Part shown: in pieces, positions 1 to 5,328 of the stretch
Layout: every line of letters starts with the position of its first letter
How positions within the stretch are numbered: the first letter of the stretch is position 1
From: JBFHRB01 sp041591915
GTDB lineage: Bacteria > Actinomycetota > Nitriliruptoria > Nitriliruptorales > Nitriliruptoraceae
Assembly: GCA_041591915.1 (NCBI GenBank)
Contig: JBFHRB010000202.1
Location: 1 to 6,113, forward strand
Direction of reading: 5' to 3'
DNA: 6,113 bases
The notes under the pieces: generated by a model
Seen by the model: the letters and a program-made list of their open reading frames with translations, nothing else
What the model was told of the DNA's origin: nothing
The model's database searches: none
Made by a program: the position numbers and the translations under genes

Positions 1-1238
1 ACCGGATGTCGAAGCCGGTCAAGGGCTCGACCGAGATCGCCCAGGTGGGCACCTGCGCGGCGAACCAGGACGCCGAGATCGGGAAGATCATCGCCGAGGC
101 GATGGACAAGGTCGGCAAGGACGGGGTCATCACGGTCGAGGAGTCCCAGACCTTCGGCATGGAGCTCGACTTCGTCGAGGGCATGCAGTTCGACAAGGGC
201 TTCATCTCGCCGTACATGGTGACCGACCCGGAGCGCATGGAGGTCGTCTTCGAGGACCCCTACATCCTCGTCGCGAACCAGAAGATCTCCGCGGTCCACG
301 ACCTGCTGCCGGTCCTCGAGAAGGTCATGCAGTCCGGTCGTCCGCTGGTCGTCATCGCCGAGGACCTCGAGGGTGAGGCGCTCGCGACGGTCGTGGTCAA
401 CAAGATCCGCGGCACGTTCCAGAGCGCAGCCGTCAAGGCCCCGGGCTTCGGTGAGCGCCGCAAGGCCATGCTCCAGGACATCGCCATCCTCACGGGTGGT
501 CAGGTGATCTCGGAGGAGGTCGGCCTCAAGCTGGAGAACACCACGGTCGACCTGCTCGGTCGCGCCCGCAAGGTCGTCATCACCAAGGACAACACGACGA
601 TCGTCGAGGGTGCCGGTTCCGAGGAGGACATCAAGGGCCGCATCAACCAGATCAAGGCCGAGATCGAGAAGACGGACTCCGACTGGGACCGCGAGAAGCT
701 CCAGGAGCGCCTCGCGAAGCTCTCCGGCGGTGTCGCCGTCGTCAAGGTCGGCGCTGCGACCGAGACCGAGCTCAAGGAGGTCAAGCACCGCATCGAGGAC
801 GCCCTGTCCGCGACGCGTGCGGCCGTCGAGGAGGGCATCGTCGCCGGTGGTGGCACCGCCCTGCTCCAGGCCGAGAAGGGCCTCGAGAAGCTCGAGCTCG
901 AGGGTGACCAGGCGACCGGCGCGAACATCGTGCGCCACGCCCTGTCCGCCCCGCTGCGCTGGATCGCCAACAACGCGGGCCTCGAGGGCTCCGTCGTGGT
1001 CGAGAAGGTTCGTGGCCTCGACGCTGGTCAGGGCCTCAACGCCCTCACCGGCGAGTACGGCGACCTCATGAAGGCCGGCGTCATCGACCCGGCCAAGGTG
1101 ACCCGCTCGGCCCTGCAGAACGCCGCGTCCATCGCCGCGCTCCTGCTGACCACCGAGGCGCTGATCGCCGACAAGCCCGAGGAAGAGGCTGCTGCCGCTG
1201 GCGGCCACGACCACGGCATGGGCGGCATGGACTTCTGA
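1..1238 (+). CDS. groEL: Chaperonin GroEL (Hsp60), 5'-truncated by the window edge
   Basis: ATP-driven folding chaperonin that forms double heptameric rings in the cytosol and works with GroES. The reading frame is open from the first bases. The ATG at 6 is internal, because it aligns near residue 134 of E. coli GroEL, so roughly 130 N-terminal residues lie upstream. Visible family blocks are AMDKVGKDGVITVEE, the apical-domain stretch LVVIAEDLEGEALATVVVNK, VKAPGFGERRKAMLQDIA, DREKLQERLAKLSGGVAVVKVGAATE and AAVEEGIVAGGG. The Asp of IEDAL (codon 798-800) matches the catalytic Asp398 of E. coli. The C-terminus carries a short Glu/Ala stretch, then GGHDHGMGGMDF, the Gly/Met tail type of actinobacterial GroEL2 with two His added. 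No groES is visible; it could lie upstream. The identification is certain; the GroEL2 paralogue assignment is an inference from the tail. Confidence 0.98.
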   Translation, partial: RMSKPVKGSTEIAQVGTCAANQDAEIGKIIAEAMDKVGKDGVITVEESQTFGMELDFVEGMQFDKGFISPYMVTDPERMEVVFEDPYILVANQKISAVHDLLPVLEKVMQSGRPLVVIAEDLEGEALATVVVNKIRGTFQSAAVKAPGFGERRKAMLQDIAILTGGQVISEEVGLKLENTTVDLLGRARKVVITKDNTTIVEGAGSEEDIKGRINQIKAEIEKTDSDWDREKLQERLAKLSGGVAVVKVGAATETELKEVKHRIEDALSATRAAVEEGIVAGGGTALLQAEKGLEKLELEGDQATGANIVRHALSAPLRWIANNAGLEGSVVVEKVRGLDAGQGLNALTGEYGDLMKAGVIDPAKVTRSALQNAASIAALLLTTEALIADKPEEEAAAAGGHDHGMGGMDF

Positions 1239-1263
1239 TCCACGCCTCACCCGCACCACCTTT

Positions 1264-1291
1264 CGGAGCCCCCGCCTCGGCGGGGGCTCCG
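1264..1291 (+). terminator. Strong GC hairpin terminator after groEL
   Basis: GGAGCCCCCGCC at 1265-1276 is followed after TC by its exact reverse complement at 1279-1290, and C1264/G1291 adds one more pair. It starts 26 nt after the groEL stop. A realistic fold is about 12 bp closed by a CTCG tetraloop. The downstream tract (GTCGTTG) is not T-rich, as is common for hairpin terminators in high-GC actinobacteria. Confidence 0.85.
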
Positions 1292-1340
1292 TCGTTGCCG
1301 GGAAGGTGTGGCAACCTCCCGTCCCCCCGGCAGAGCGAGC

Positions 1341-1345
1341 GGAGG
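1341..1345 (+). promoter_or_regulatory. Ribosome binding site that fixes the lipoprotein start at 1350
   Basis: GGAGG lies 4 nt upstream of ATG 1350. It favours that ATG over the in-frame GTG at 1308, which would put 14 hydrophilic residues ahead of the signal peptide. I found no convincing -10/-35 pair in 1292-1340. That stretch contains only a modest inverted repeat, GTTGCC (1294-1299) with GGCAAC (1310-1315). Confidence 0.7.
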
Positions 1346-1349
1346 TTCG

Positions 1350-2399
1350 ATGCGGAGGTTCGTGCTGGTCGCGCTCGTCGCCCTGCTCGCCGCCTGTGGC
1401 ACGGGTGACACGGGCGCGGCGGGCGAGGCGCCGGACGTGACGCCGAGCGTCATCCAGGCCACGCCGACCGGTGGGGTGCCCGGCGCGGCTGACACGCCAT
1501 CGTCGGCACCGAGCGACGAGGCTGATGGTGTCGGCCTGGCCGACTTCGAGGCGGCCGTCGCGCCGCTGACCGATCCGCCTGCCACGGTGATCGTGTTCGC
1601 GGAGCCCAACCGCCTGGAGGTCTGGGACACCGAGTCCGCGCGCGTGCTGCGGGTGCTCACGGAGTACGACGACCCCGACGGGTTCGGTTCGGCGGACGAG
1701 CCCGAGGCGGCCGGCCTGTACCTCGACGACGTCCGGCTGCTGCCCGACGGCTCCGGCGTCGTCTACTCGACCTGCTGCGAGCCGGCGGTCGGGGCGATCC
1801 AGGTCTTCGCCTTCCCCGACGGGCCGTCCGAGTTCTACGCCTACGGCGACGAGCCAGCGTTCGCCTGGGACGGCTCGCTCGTCCGTCGCACGCTCGGGTG
1901 GGTCACCTTCGGCCGCGAGGACGCCGGGCCACAGATCGGCGAGCGCGACGAGGAGCCCGACGCCGCCCCGATCCAGCTCGCCTGGTCGCCCGACGCGCAC
2001 ACGCTCGCCGGGGTGTGGCAGGTGTGGGACGTCGATGGCCGCGTCAGCTCCAGCGAGGTCGTGGTCTTCGACCGCGACACCACGACGTTCGACGAGGCGA
2101 GGGTGCTGCGCCCGCCCGAGGGACGGGTGTGGGTGGCCCCGGCCTTCCGGCGTGACGGGATGCTGGTCGTGGCGGAGCAGGCCGCGGACGGGACCGGCGG
2201 GGCGCGCGGGCTGGTGCTGGACCCCGGCTCCGGCGACCTGCTCGCCGAGTTCACCTACCCGTCGCGGGTCTCCACACAGCGCTACGACGCGAGTCACACC
2301 TTCCTGCTCGTGGTCGGTGAGGACGGCTCGCTGAGCTGGCAGGGCCTCGGCATGACGGGCACGATCGCCTCGTCGGGCGTCCTGGACGCGGCCTGGTGA
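1350..2399 (+). CDS. Secreted lipoprotein, predicted beta-propeller, function unknown
   Basis: 349 residues from ATG 1350. The N-terminus MRRFVLVALVALLAAC is a lipoprotein signal peptide with lipobox LAAC and lipidated Cys16, so the mature protein should sit on the outer face of the cytoplasmic membrane. A Pro/Ala/Thr/Ser/Asp-rich linker (about 17-75) leads to a beta-rich domain. That domain has repeated strand-turn-strand units resembling WD40/TolB-type propeller blades: about 79-104 (LEVWDTESARVLRVL), 126-157, 207-253 (LAWSPDAHTLAGVW), 257-302 (LVLDPGSGDLLAEF) and 307-349. Residues 141-145 are TCCEP, with adjacent cysteines. The mature protein is very acidic (my count: 56 Asp+Glu, 18 Arg) and contains no lysine. 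Its stop overlaps the next start by 4 nt, so the two are probably translated together. The propeller fold is inferred from pattern; ligand and partner are unknown. Confidence 0.85.
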   Translation: MRRFVLVALVALLAACGTGDTGAAGEAPDVTPSVIQATPTGGVPGAADTPSSAPSDEADGVGLADFEAAVAPLTDPPATVIVFAEPNRLEVWDTESARVLRVLTEYDDPDGFGSADEPEAAGLYLDDVRLLPDGSGVVYSTCCEPAVGAIQVFAFPDGPSEFYAYGDEPAFAWDGSLVRRTLGWVTFGREDAGPQIGERDEEPDAAPIQLAWSPDAHTLAGVWQVWDVDGRVSSSEVVVFDRDTTTFDEARVLRPPEGRVWVAPAFRRDGMLVVAEQAADGTGGARGLVLDPGSGDLLAEFTYPSRVSTQRYDASHTFLLVVGEDGSLSWQGLGMTGTIASSGVLDAAW

Positions 2400-3211
2400 G
2401 CGATGCCCCACCGTTCCCGCCCCCCACCGCGGCTCAGCTGCTCACGCCGGCGGACGTCCTGCAGGAGGTCACGCGGCGTCACGCGCAGGACCGCGTGGCC
2501 TGGCACGGGGTCGTCTGGTCGCGGCTGGGTCGCGGAGACCACGCGTGGACATGGTGGGATCGGGTGGACGCGCCGGAGCTCCACCCGTGGCTGGCGGCGG
2601 AGCGCGGCCGCGTGGTGCGCGAGCTCGGCCTCCACGCCGAGGCCGAGCGGCTCGACCTCGCGGGCTTCGAGGCCGCGACCGACCCCGTCGATCGGGCGAT
2701 GCTCGGCATCGGGCTGACGGCCGACGCGGTCGGGCAGGGCCGCGTGGGCGACGCCCAGGCTCGGCTCGAAGAGGTGCGTGAGGGGCTCGGTCGCCTGCCC
2801 GAGGGTCCGCGCGGGGACCGCCAGCGCATCCGGCTCGCGTGGGTGGAGGCCGAGGTGGCCTGGATGACGGGCCGCGACGTCGACGTGACGTCCCTCCCGC
2901 ATCGCGAGCCGTCCGGTCGACTGGTCAGCCTGCTCGCCTACCAGCACGGCACCACCTTCCACCGCGCGAAGGGCCTGCTCTTCGGTGGGATCGCCAGCGA
3001 CGACGACTGGCTGTTGCAGTCGGCCGCCGGGATCGCGCCGCCCGTCCTGCTCTGGGCCGTGCTCCTGGCACGCGCGGACCGCGGCGTCGGCGGTCAGCTC
3101 GCCGAGGCCGCCAACGCCTGGCGCCAGGTCGTGCCGCCACCGGGCTACGAGGACGCGGTGGCCGCCACCCCGGTCGCCCGGCGGCTCGCGACCGTACGCA
3201 CGAGCGACTGA
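2396..3211 (+). CDS. Helical TPR-like protein of unknown function, translationally coupled
   Basis: 271 residues from GTG 2396, which overlaps the preceding stop as GTGA. No Shine-Dalgarno sequence is visible before it, so translation probably depends on ribosomes finishing the lipoprotein gene. There is no signal peptide or membrane segment, so it is likely cytoplasmic. After a Pro-rich N-terminus (about 1-15), the sequence reads as amphipathic helices. It has a Trp-rich stretch at about 35-65 (VVWSRLGRGDHAWTWWDRV, then HPWLAAERG). Helix pairs follow with TPR-like small/large spacing (RVVRELGLHAEAERLDLAGF, then LTADAVGQGRVGDAQARLEEV). A helical C-terminal part holds HGTTFHRAKGLLFGG, which contains the only lysine. 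No catalytic motif is recognised. The TPR assignment is tentative; a general alpha-solenoid is equally possible. Confidence 0.8.
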   Translation: MSDAPPFPPPTAAQLLTPADVLQEVTRRHAQDRVAWHGVVWSRLGRGDHAWTWWDRVDAPELHPWLAAERGRVVRELGLHAEAERLDLAGFEAATDPVDRAMLGIGLTADAVGQGRVGDAQARLEEVREGLGRLPEGPRGDRQRIRLAWVEAEVAWMTGRDVDVTSLPHREPSGRLVSLLAYQHGTTFHRAKGLLFGGIASDDDWLLQSAAGIAPPVLLWAVLLARADRGVGGQLAEAANAWRQVVPPPGYEDAVAATPVARRLATVRTSD

Positions 3212-3224
3212 CCGAGAACCTGCC

Positions 3225-3241
3225 CGGAACACGTGGTTCCG
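3225..3241. repeat. Inverted repeat upstream of the small zinc-binding gene
   Basis: CGGAAC (3225-3230) and GTTCCG (3236-3241) flank ACGTG. The repeat lies 14 nt after the 2396 gene's stop and would cover the -35 zone of the candidate promoter at 3256. It may be an operator or a weak hairpin. Arms of 6 bp can arise by chance in DNA this GC-rich. Confidence 0.3.
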
Positions 3242-3255
3242 CGGCTGCGCGGAGG

Positions 3256-3261
3256 TACCGT
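3256..3261 (+). promoter_or_regulatory. Candidate -10 element for the small zinc-binding gene
   Basis: TACCGT fits the actinobacterial -10 pattern TANNNT. Transcription would begin near 3267-3268, just ahead of the ribosome binding site at 3269, giving a leader of about 12 nt. No TTGACA-like -35 is seen. Confidence 0.35.
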
Positions 3262-3268
3262 CATCCTC

Positions 3269-3277
3269 GGAGGAGGG
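3269..3277 (+). promoter_or_regulatory. Strong ribosome binding site for the 75-residue gene
   Basis: GGAGGAGGG ends 2 nt before ATG 3280, so its first GGAGG has a normal 6-nt spacing. It is the strongest Shine-Dalgarno sequence in the window. It shows that the gene starts at 3280, although the frame stays open far upstream. Confidence 0.8.
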
Positions 3278-3279
3278 CG

Positions 3280-3507
3280 ATGCAGAGCTGCGCGTACTGT
3301 GACCGCGACGCCACGTGGTTCGTGGCGATGCGCGAGCTCGCCGTCGATCCGCCTCAGCTGATCAAGCAGCCGCTCTGTGGTGTGCACGACGCCATCGTGG
3401 CGAACCTGGAGAGCATCCACGTGCTGGCCCGTGCCGCGATCACGCCCCCGATCGAGGGCTCGCGTGGGACGGCGGCCCTCATCGCCCGAGGTCACTCGGC
3501 TCGTTGA
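3280..3507 (+). CDS. Small predicted zinc-ribbon protein (75 aa), function unknown
   Basis: 75 residues from ATG 3280. Cys4-x2-Cys7 near the start and Cys33-x2-His36 after a 25-residue gap form a CxxC...CxxH set, the usual ligand layout of a small zinc-binding module. The text around them (MQSCAYCDRDATWF; QPLCGVHD) resembles short actinobacterial proteins that begin with a CDRPAT-like motif and end the module with CxxH. The C-terminal half (about 37-62) is helical, followed by a basic, disordered-looking tail. There is no export signal, so it should be cytoplasmic. It could bind a protein or nucleic acid, or act as a regulator or zinc store; nothing in the sequence chooses. Its last 29 nt overlap the 3' end of the convergent dehydrogenase gene. 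The reading frame is well supported by its ribosome binding site and motif. Confidence 0.8.
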   Translation: MQSCAYCDRDATWFVAMRELAVDPPQLIKQPLCGVHDAIVANLESIHVLARAAITPPIEGSRGTAALIARGHSAR

Positions 3508-3521
3508 CCCGCCGGCCGTCC
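3467..3521. terminator. Possible two-sided fold at the convergent gene ends
   Basis: GGACGGCGGC (3467-3476) can pair with GCCGGCCGTCC (3511-3521) with one bulged base. The loop holds a second hairpin, CCGAG/CTCGG (3486-3490/3495-3499) around GTCA. It spans both stop codons and could slow RNA polymerase from either side. There is no T-tract, and such pairing is easy to find in GC-rich DNA, so this is tentative. Confidence 0.25.
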
Positions 3522-4375
3522 TGGTAGCGGTAGATGCCGTGGCCCGTCTTGCGGCCGAGCCGCCCCGCAGCGACGAGGTTGCGGTGCACCGTGGTGGGCC
3601 GGAAACGCTCGCCCAGCGTCTCGGCGAGGTGCTCGAGCACCTTCAGTCGGACGTCGAGGCCGACGAGGTCCGCCATCTCGAGCGGCCCCATCGGGTGGTT
3701 GAGCCCGAGCTTCACGGCGGTGTCGATGTCCTCGGGCGTCGCGACGCCCTCCTGCAGCATCCGGAAGCCCTCGTTGCCGATGAGTGCGTTGACCCGCGAG
3801 GTCGCGAAACCCGGCACGTCGGCGATGCGCACGGCCTCCTTGCCCATCTCACGCGCGGCGGCCTCGGCGCGCCGCATGGTCTCCTCGGAGGTCTGCAGCC
3901 CCCAGATCAGCTCGCACAGCCTCATCTTCGGGACGGGGTTGAAGAAGTGCATGCCCACGCCACGACTCGGGTCGTCGAGGCAGCCGACGATCTCGGTGAT
4001 CGAGAGCGCACTCGTGTTCGTCGCGAGGACGGCGTCGCGCGGGGCGTGCCGCTCGGCCGTGCGGAAGATGTCGTGCTTGAGGTCCATGCGCTCCAGGACG
4101 GCCTCGATGACGAGGCCCGCCCCGTCGCACGACGCGGCGAGGTCCTGGCTCGGCGAGATCCGTGCGAGCGCCCCGCCGCCGGCTTCCGCGTCCACCTTTC
4201 CTCGCTCGATGCCGACCCGGACGTCGTCCTCGATCTGGCGGACCGCACGATCCAGCTGCTCCGCGGAGACGTCGACGAGGCGCACCTCGGCGCCAGCGAC
4301 GGCGCCGACGTAGGCGATGCCGCGCCCCATGGTCCCTGCTCCGACGACGACGACGGGCCGCTCGAGCTCGGACAT
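3479..4375 (-). CDS. hbd: 3-hydroxybutyryl-CoA / 3-hydroxyacyl-CoA dehydrogenase
   Basis: 298 residues from ATG 4375 (minus strand), which has GGAGGTGG 3 nt upstream. It catalyses NAD(P)-dependent interconversion of 3-hydroxyacyl-CoA and 3-oxoacyl-CoA in beta-oxidation or short-chain acyl-CoA pathways, in the cytosol. The Rossmann domain starts VVVVGAGTMGRG (GxGxxG at 12-17), with the acidic residue ending strand 2 at Asp35. NTSALSI (120-126) and HFFNPVP (143-149) are family signatures. With a constant offset of 15 from the human mitochondrial enzyme, Ser122, His143 and Glu155 match its Ser137, catalytic His158 and Glu170. The position of Asn208 is Ser193 (PGFATSRVN). The C-terminal domain contains EGVATPEDIDTAVKLGLNHP and ends with GRLGRKTGHGIYRY. 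The length is normal for the single-function family, with no hydratase fused. The sequence recalls Bacillus MmgB-like members. Chain-length preference and exact symbol (hbd, paaH, mmgB) cannot be settled. Confidence 0.95.
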   Translation of the reverse strand: MSELERPVVVVGAGTMGRGIAYVGAVAGAEVRLVDVSAEQLDRAVRQIEDDVRVGIERGKVDAEAGGGALARISPSQDLAASCDGAGLVIEAVLERMDLKHDIFRTAERHAPRDAVLATNTSALSITEIVGCLDDPSRGVGMHFFNPVPKMRLCELIWGLQTSEETMRRAEAAAREMGKEAVRIADVPGFATSRVNALIGNEGFRMLQEGVATPEDIDTAVKLGLNHPMGPLEMADLVGLDVRLKVLEHLAETLGERFRPTTVHRNLVAAGRLGRKTGHGIYRYQDGRRVNEPSDLGR

Positions 4376-4378
4376 GTG

Positions 4379-4386
4379 CCACCTCC
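4379..4386 (-). promoter_or_regulatory. Ribosome binding site of the dehydrogenase gene
   Basis: On the minus strand GGAGGTGG precedes ATG 4375; its GGAGGT core ends 5 nt before the start. It excludes the much longer upstream reading in the same frame, which only reflects the scarcity of stops in GC-rich DNA. The site lies in the 38-nt gap after the 5268-4414 gene, which suits co-transcription. Confidence 0.8.
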
Positions 4387-4413
4387 GTTCGCTGGTCAGC
4401 GCGAGCCGCCAGC

Positions 4414-5268
4414 CTAGGAGGCGGCCCGCGCCCGCCGACGAGCCGCGCGCCCGGCGAGCGCGGCCGTGGTCAGGAGCAGTGCGGAGGCAGCGAGCAGGAG
4501 CGGCAGGCGGTCCCAGCGGACGACATCCACCGACGCTCGGGTCGTGCGTCCCGCCGCATCGACCAGCGTGGCCTGGATCCGGTAGGGCCCGGGAGCCGGG
4601 GGATCGAAGGTGGCCGCGACCCGCCGCTCGCCGACCACGACGACCTGCTCCGCCGACGACGTCGCGTCCGCGCCCCACCAACCCGACACCCGAAGGCCCA
4701 GCGTCACCACGCTCGGCGCGGTGCTCCGGATCGTCGCGGTCGCGCGGAGCTCGTCGCCCGCGGCCGTCGCGACGTCGACCGTGGCGGCGGTGTCGGGAGG
4801 CGCGAAGACCAGCCACGACGTGGGCCCCGGCTGCTCGGTCCCCGGCGTGTCGAAGCTGACGGCGACGACGTCGGGCCGTCCATCGGTCGGCTCGAGGCGG
4901 ACCCGCACGACGGCCGACTCGCCGGCGTCGAGCGTGATCCTCTCGGGCAGCCGGATGTCGGCCGCGGCCGGGCTGGCCCCCCCTTGCGCCAGGGGCGCGC
5001 CGTCCTGGTCGAACGACACCTCCCGGACCCGCGGGTACAGCGTGACCGAGCCGACCGTGGTGTTGGCGACCTCGATGGTGGCGGCGAGGGTCGCCGGCTC
5101 GAGGAGCTGCGAGACCGGCGCGACGGTCACGGTGCCCCCGGGGGCGTCAGCGTTGGACGTCGAGCGCACCACCGTCTGCGCCGTCGCCGGCGTCGTCGCG
5201 AGGAGCGCGGCGAGGGCCAGCGCCGGTGTGAGCGCCAGGAGGCGTCGTCGGGTACCAGCGTCGGTCAC
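4414..5268 (-). CDS. Secreted, membrane-anchored beta-sandwich protein (DUF916/WxL-like layout)
   Basis: 284 residues from GTG 5268 on the minus strand. A signal peptide (RRR at 7-9, hydrophobic core about 10-25, probable cleavage after ATA30) is followed by an all-beta exterior region. A single transmembrane helix (about 255-273) and an Arg-rich cytoplasmic tail (GRAARRRARAAS) close the protein. The exterior seems to hold two immunoglobulin-like sandwiches, about 35-155 and 160-250. The first has IEVANTTVGSVTLYPRV, then IRLPERITLDAGESAVVRVR; this asparagine/strand and 'Leu-x-Pro...GE' rhythm recalls DUF916 cell-wall proteins with the same signal-sandwich-anchor layout. That resemblance is from memory and weak. 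The protein has no lysine. No Shine-Dalgarno sequence precedes the start. It lies 38 nt upstream of the dehydrogenase gene and diverges from the 5329 lipoprotein. It has no catalytic motif and is likely structural or adhesive. Confidence 0.82.
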   Translation of the reverse strand: MTDAGTRRRLLALTPALALAALLATTPATAQTVVRSTSNADAPGGTVTVAPVSQLLEPATLAATIEVANTTVGSVTLYPRVREVSFDQDGAPLAQGGASPAAADIRLPERITLDAGESAVVRVRLEPTDGRPDVVAVSFDTPGTEQPGPTSWLVFAPPDTAATVDVATAAGDELRATATIRSTAPSVVTLGLRVSGWWGADATSSAEQVVVVGERRVAATFDPPAPGPYRIQATLVDAAGRTTRASVDVVRWDRLPLLLAASALLLTTAALAGRAARRRARAAS

Positions 5269-5274
5269 GCCAGC

Positions 5275-5280
5275 ACGCTA
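5275..5280 (-). promoter_or_regulatory. Candidate -10 element for the 5268 gene (leaderless)
   Basis: On the minus strand TAGCGT ends 6 nt before GTG 5268, so transcription starting 7 nt downstream would begin at the start codon itself. No Shine-Dalgarno sequence lies between, which supports a leaderless mRNA. No -35 consensus is seen. Confidence 0.45.
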
Positions 5281-5294
5281 CCGGCCCGTGCTCG

Positions 5295-5306
5295 GGGCGG
5301 CCGCCC
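5295..5306. promoter_or_regulatory. 12-bp perfect palindrome, candidate shared operator
   Basis: GGGCGGCCGCCC equals its own reverse complement. It sits almost at the middle of the 60-bp divergent region and covers where the -35 boxes of both candidate promoters would fall (5298-5303 minus, 5293-5298 plus). A second palindrome, ACCCGGGT (5307-5314), adjoins it. A dimeric regulator could act on both genes. GC-rich composition makes chance palindromes more likely, so binding is unproven. Confidence 0.35.
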
Positions 5307-5315
5307 ACCCGGGTC

Positions 5316-5321
5316 TACCCT
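5316..5321 (+). promoter_or_regulatory. Candidate -10 element for the 5329 lipoprotein gene (leaderless)
   Basis: TACCCT lies 7 nt before GTG 5329 and 10 nt before the in-frame GTG 5332. The intervening CCGCGCC has no Shine-Dalgarno character, so the mRNA probably starts at or next to the start codon. No -35 consensus is seen. Confidence 0.5.
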
Positions 5322-5328
5322 CCGCGCC

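Noticed and set aside
6..8. ATG at 6 as the true start of groEL
   Set aside because: It aligns near residue 134 of GroEL, and the frame is open to the window edge, so the gene starts upstream.
1294..1315. Inverted repeat GTTGCC/GGCAAC right after the groEL terminator
   Set aside because: Six-bp arms with a 10-nt loop are within chance for this composition, and the stronger hairpin at 1264-1291 already explains termination.
1308..1349. Earlier GTG start for the propeller lipoprotein
   Set aside because: It would add 14 polar residues before the signal peptide and has no well-placed ribosome binding site of its own. ATG 1350 has GGAGG.
2294..3232. 312-codon minus-strand open frame opposite the TPR-like gene
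   Set aside because: The plus-strand gene is tied to its neighbour by a 4-nt overlap and has a normal helical composition. The minus frame has no start signal and an Arg/Gly/His/Pro-rich composition.
3377..4417. 346-codon open frame on the plus strand opposite the dehydrogenase
   Set aside because: It is antisense to a clear enzyme with catalytic motifs, has no ribosome binding site, and its sequence is low-complexity His/Arg/Asp text typical of reversed GC-rich codons.
4376..4816. N-terminal extension of the dehydrogenase to an upstream start near 4816
   Set aside because: The extension is antisense-frame text from the neighbouring gene. The family begins just before the GxGxxG strand, and ATG 4375 has a GGAGGTGG site.
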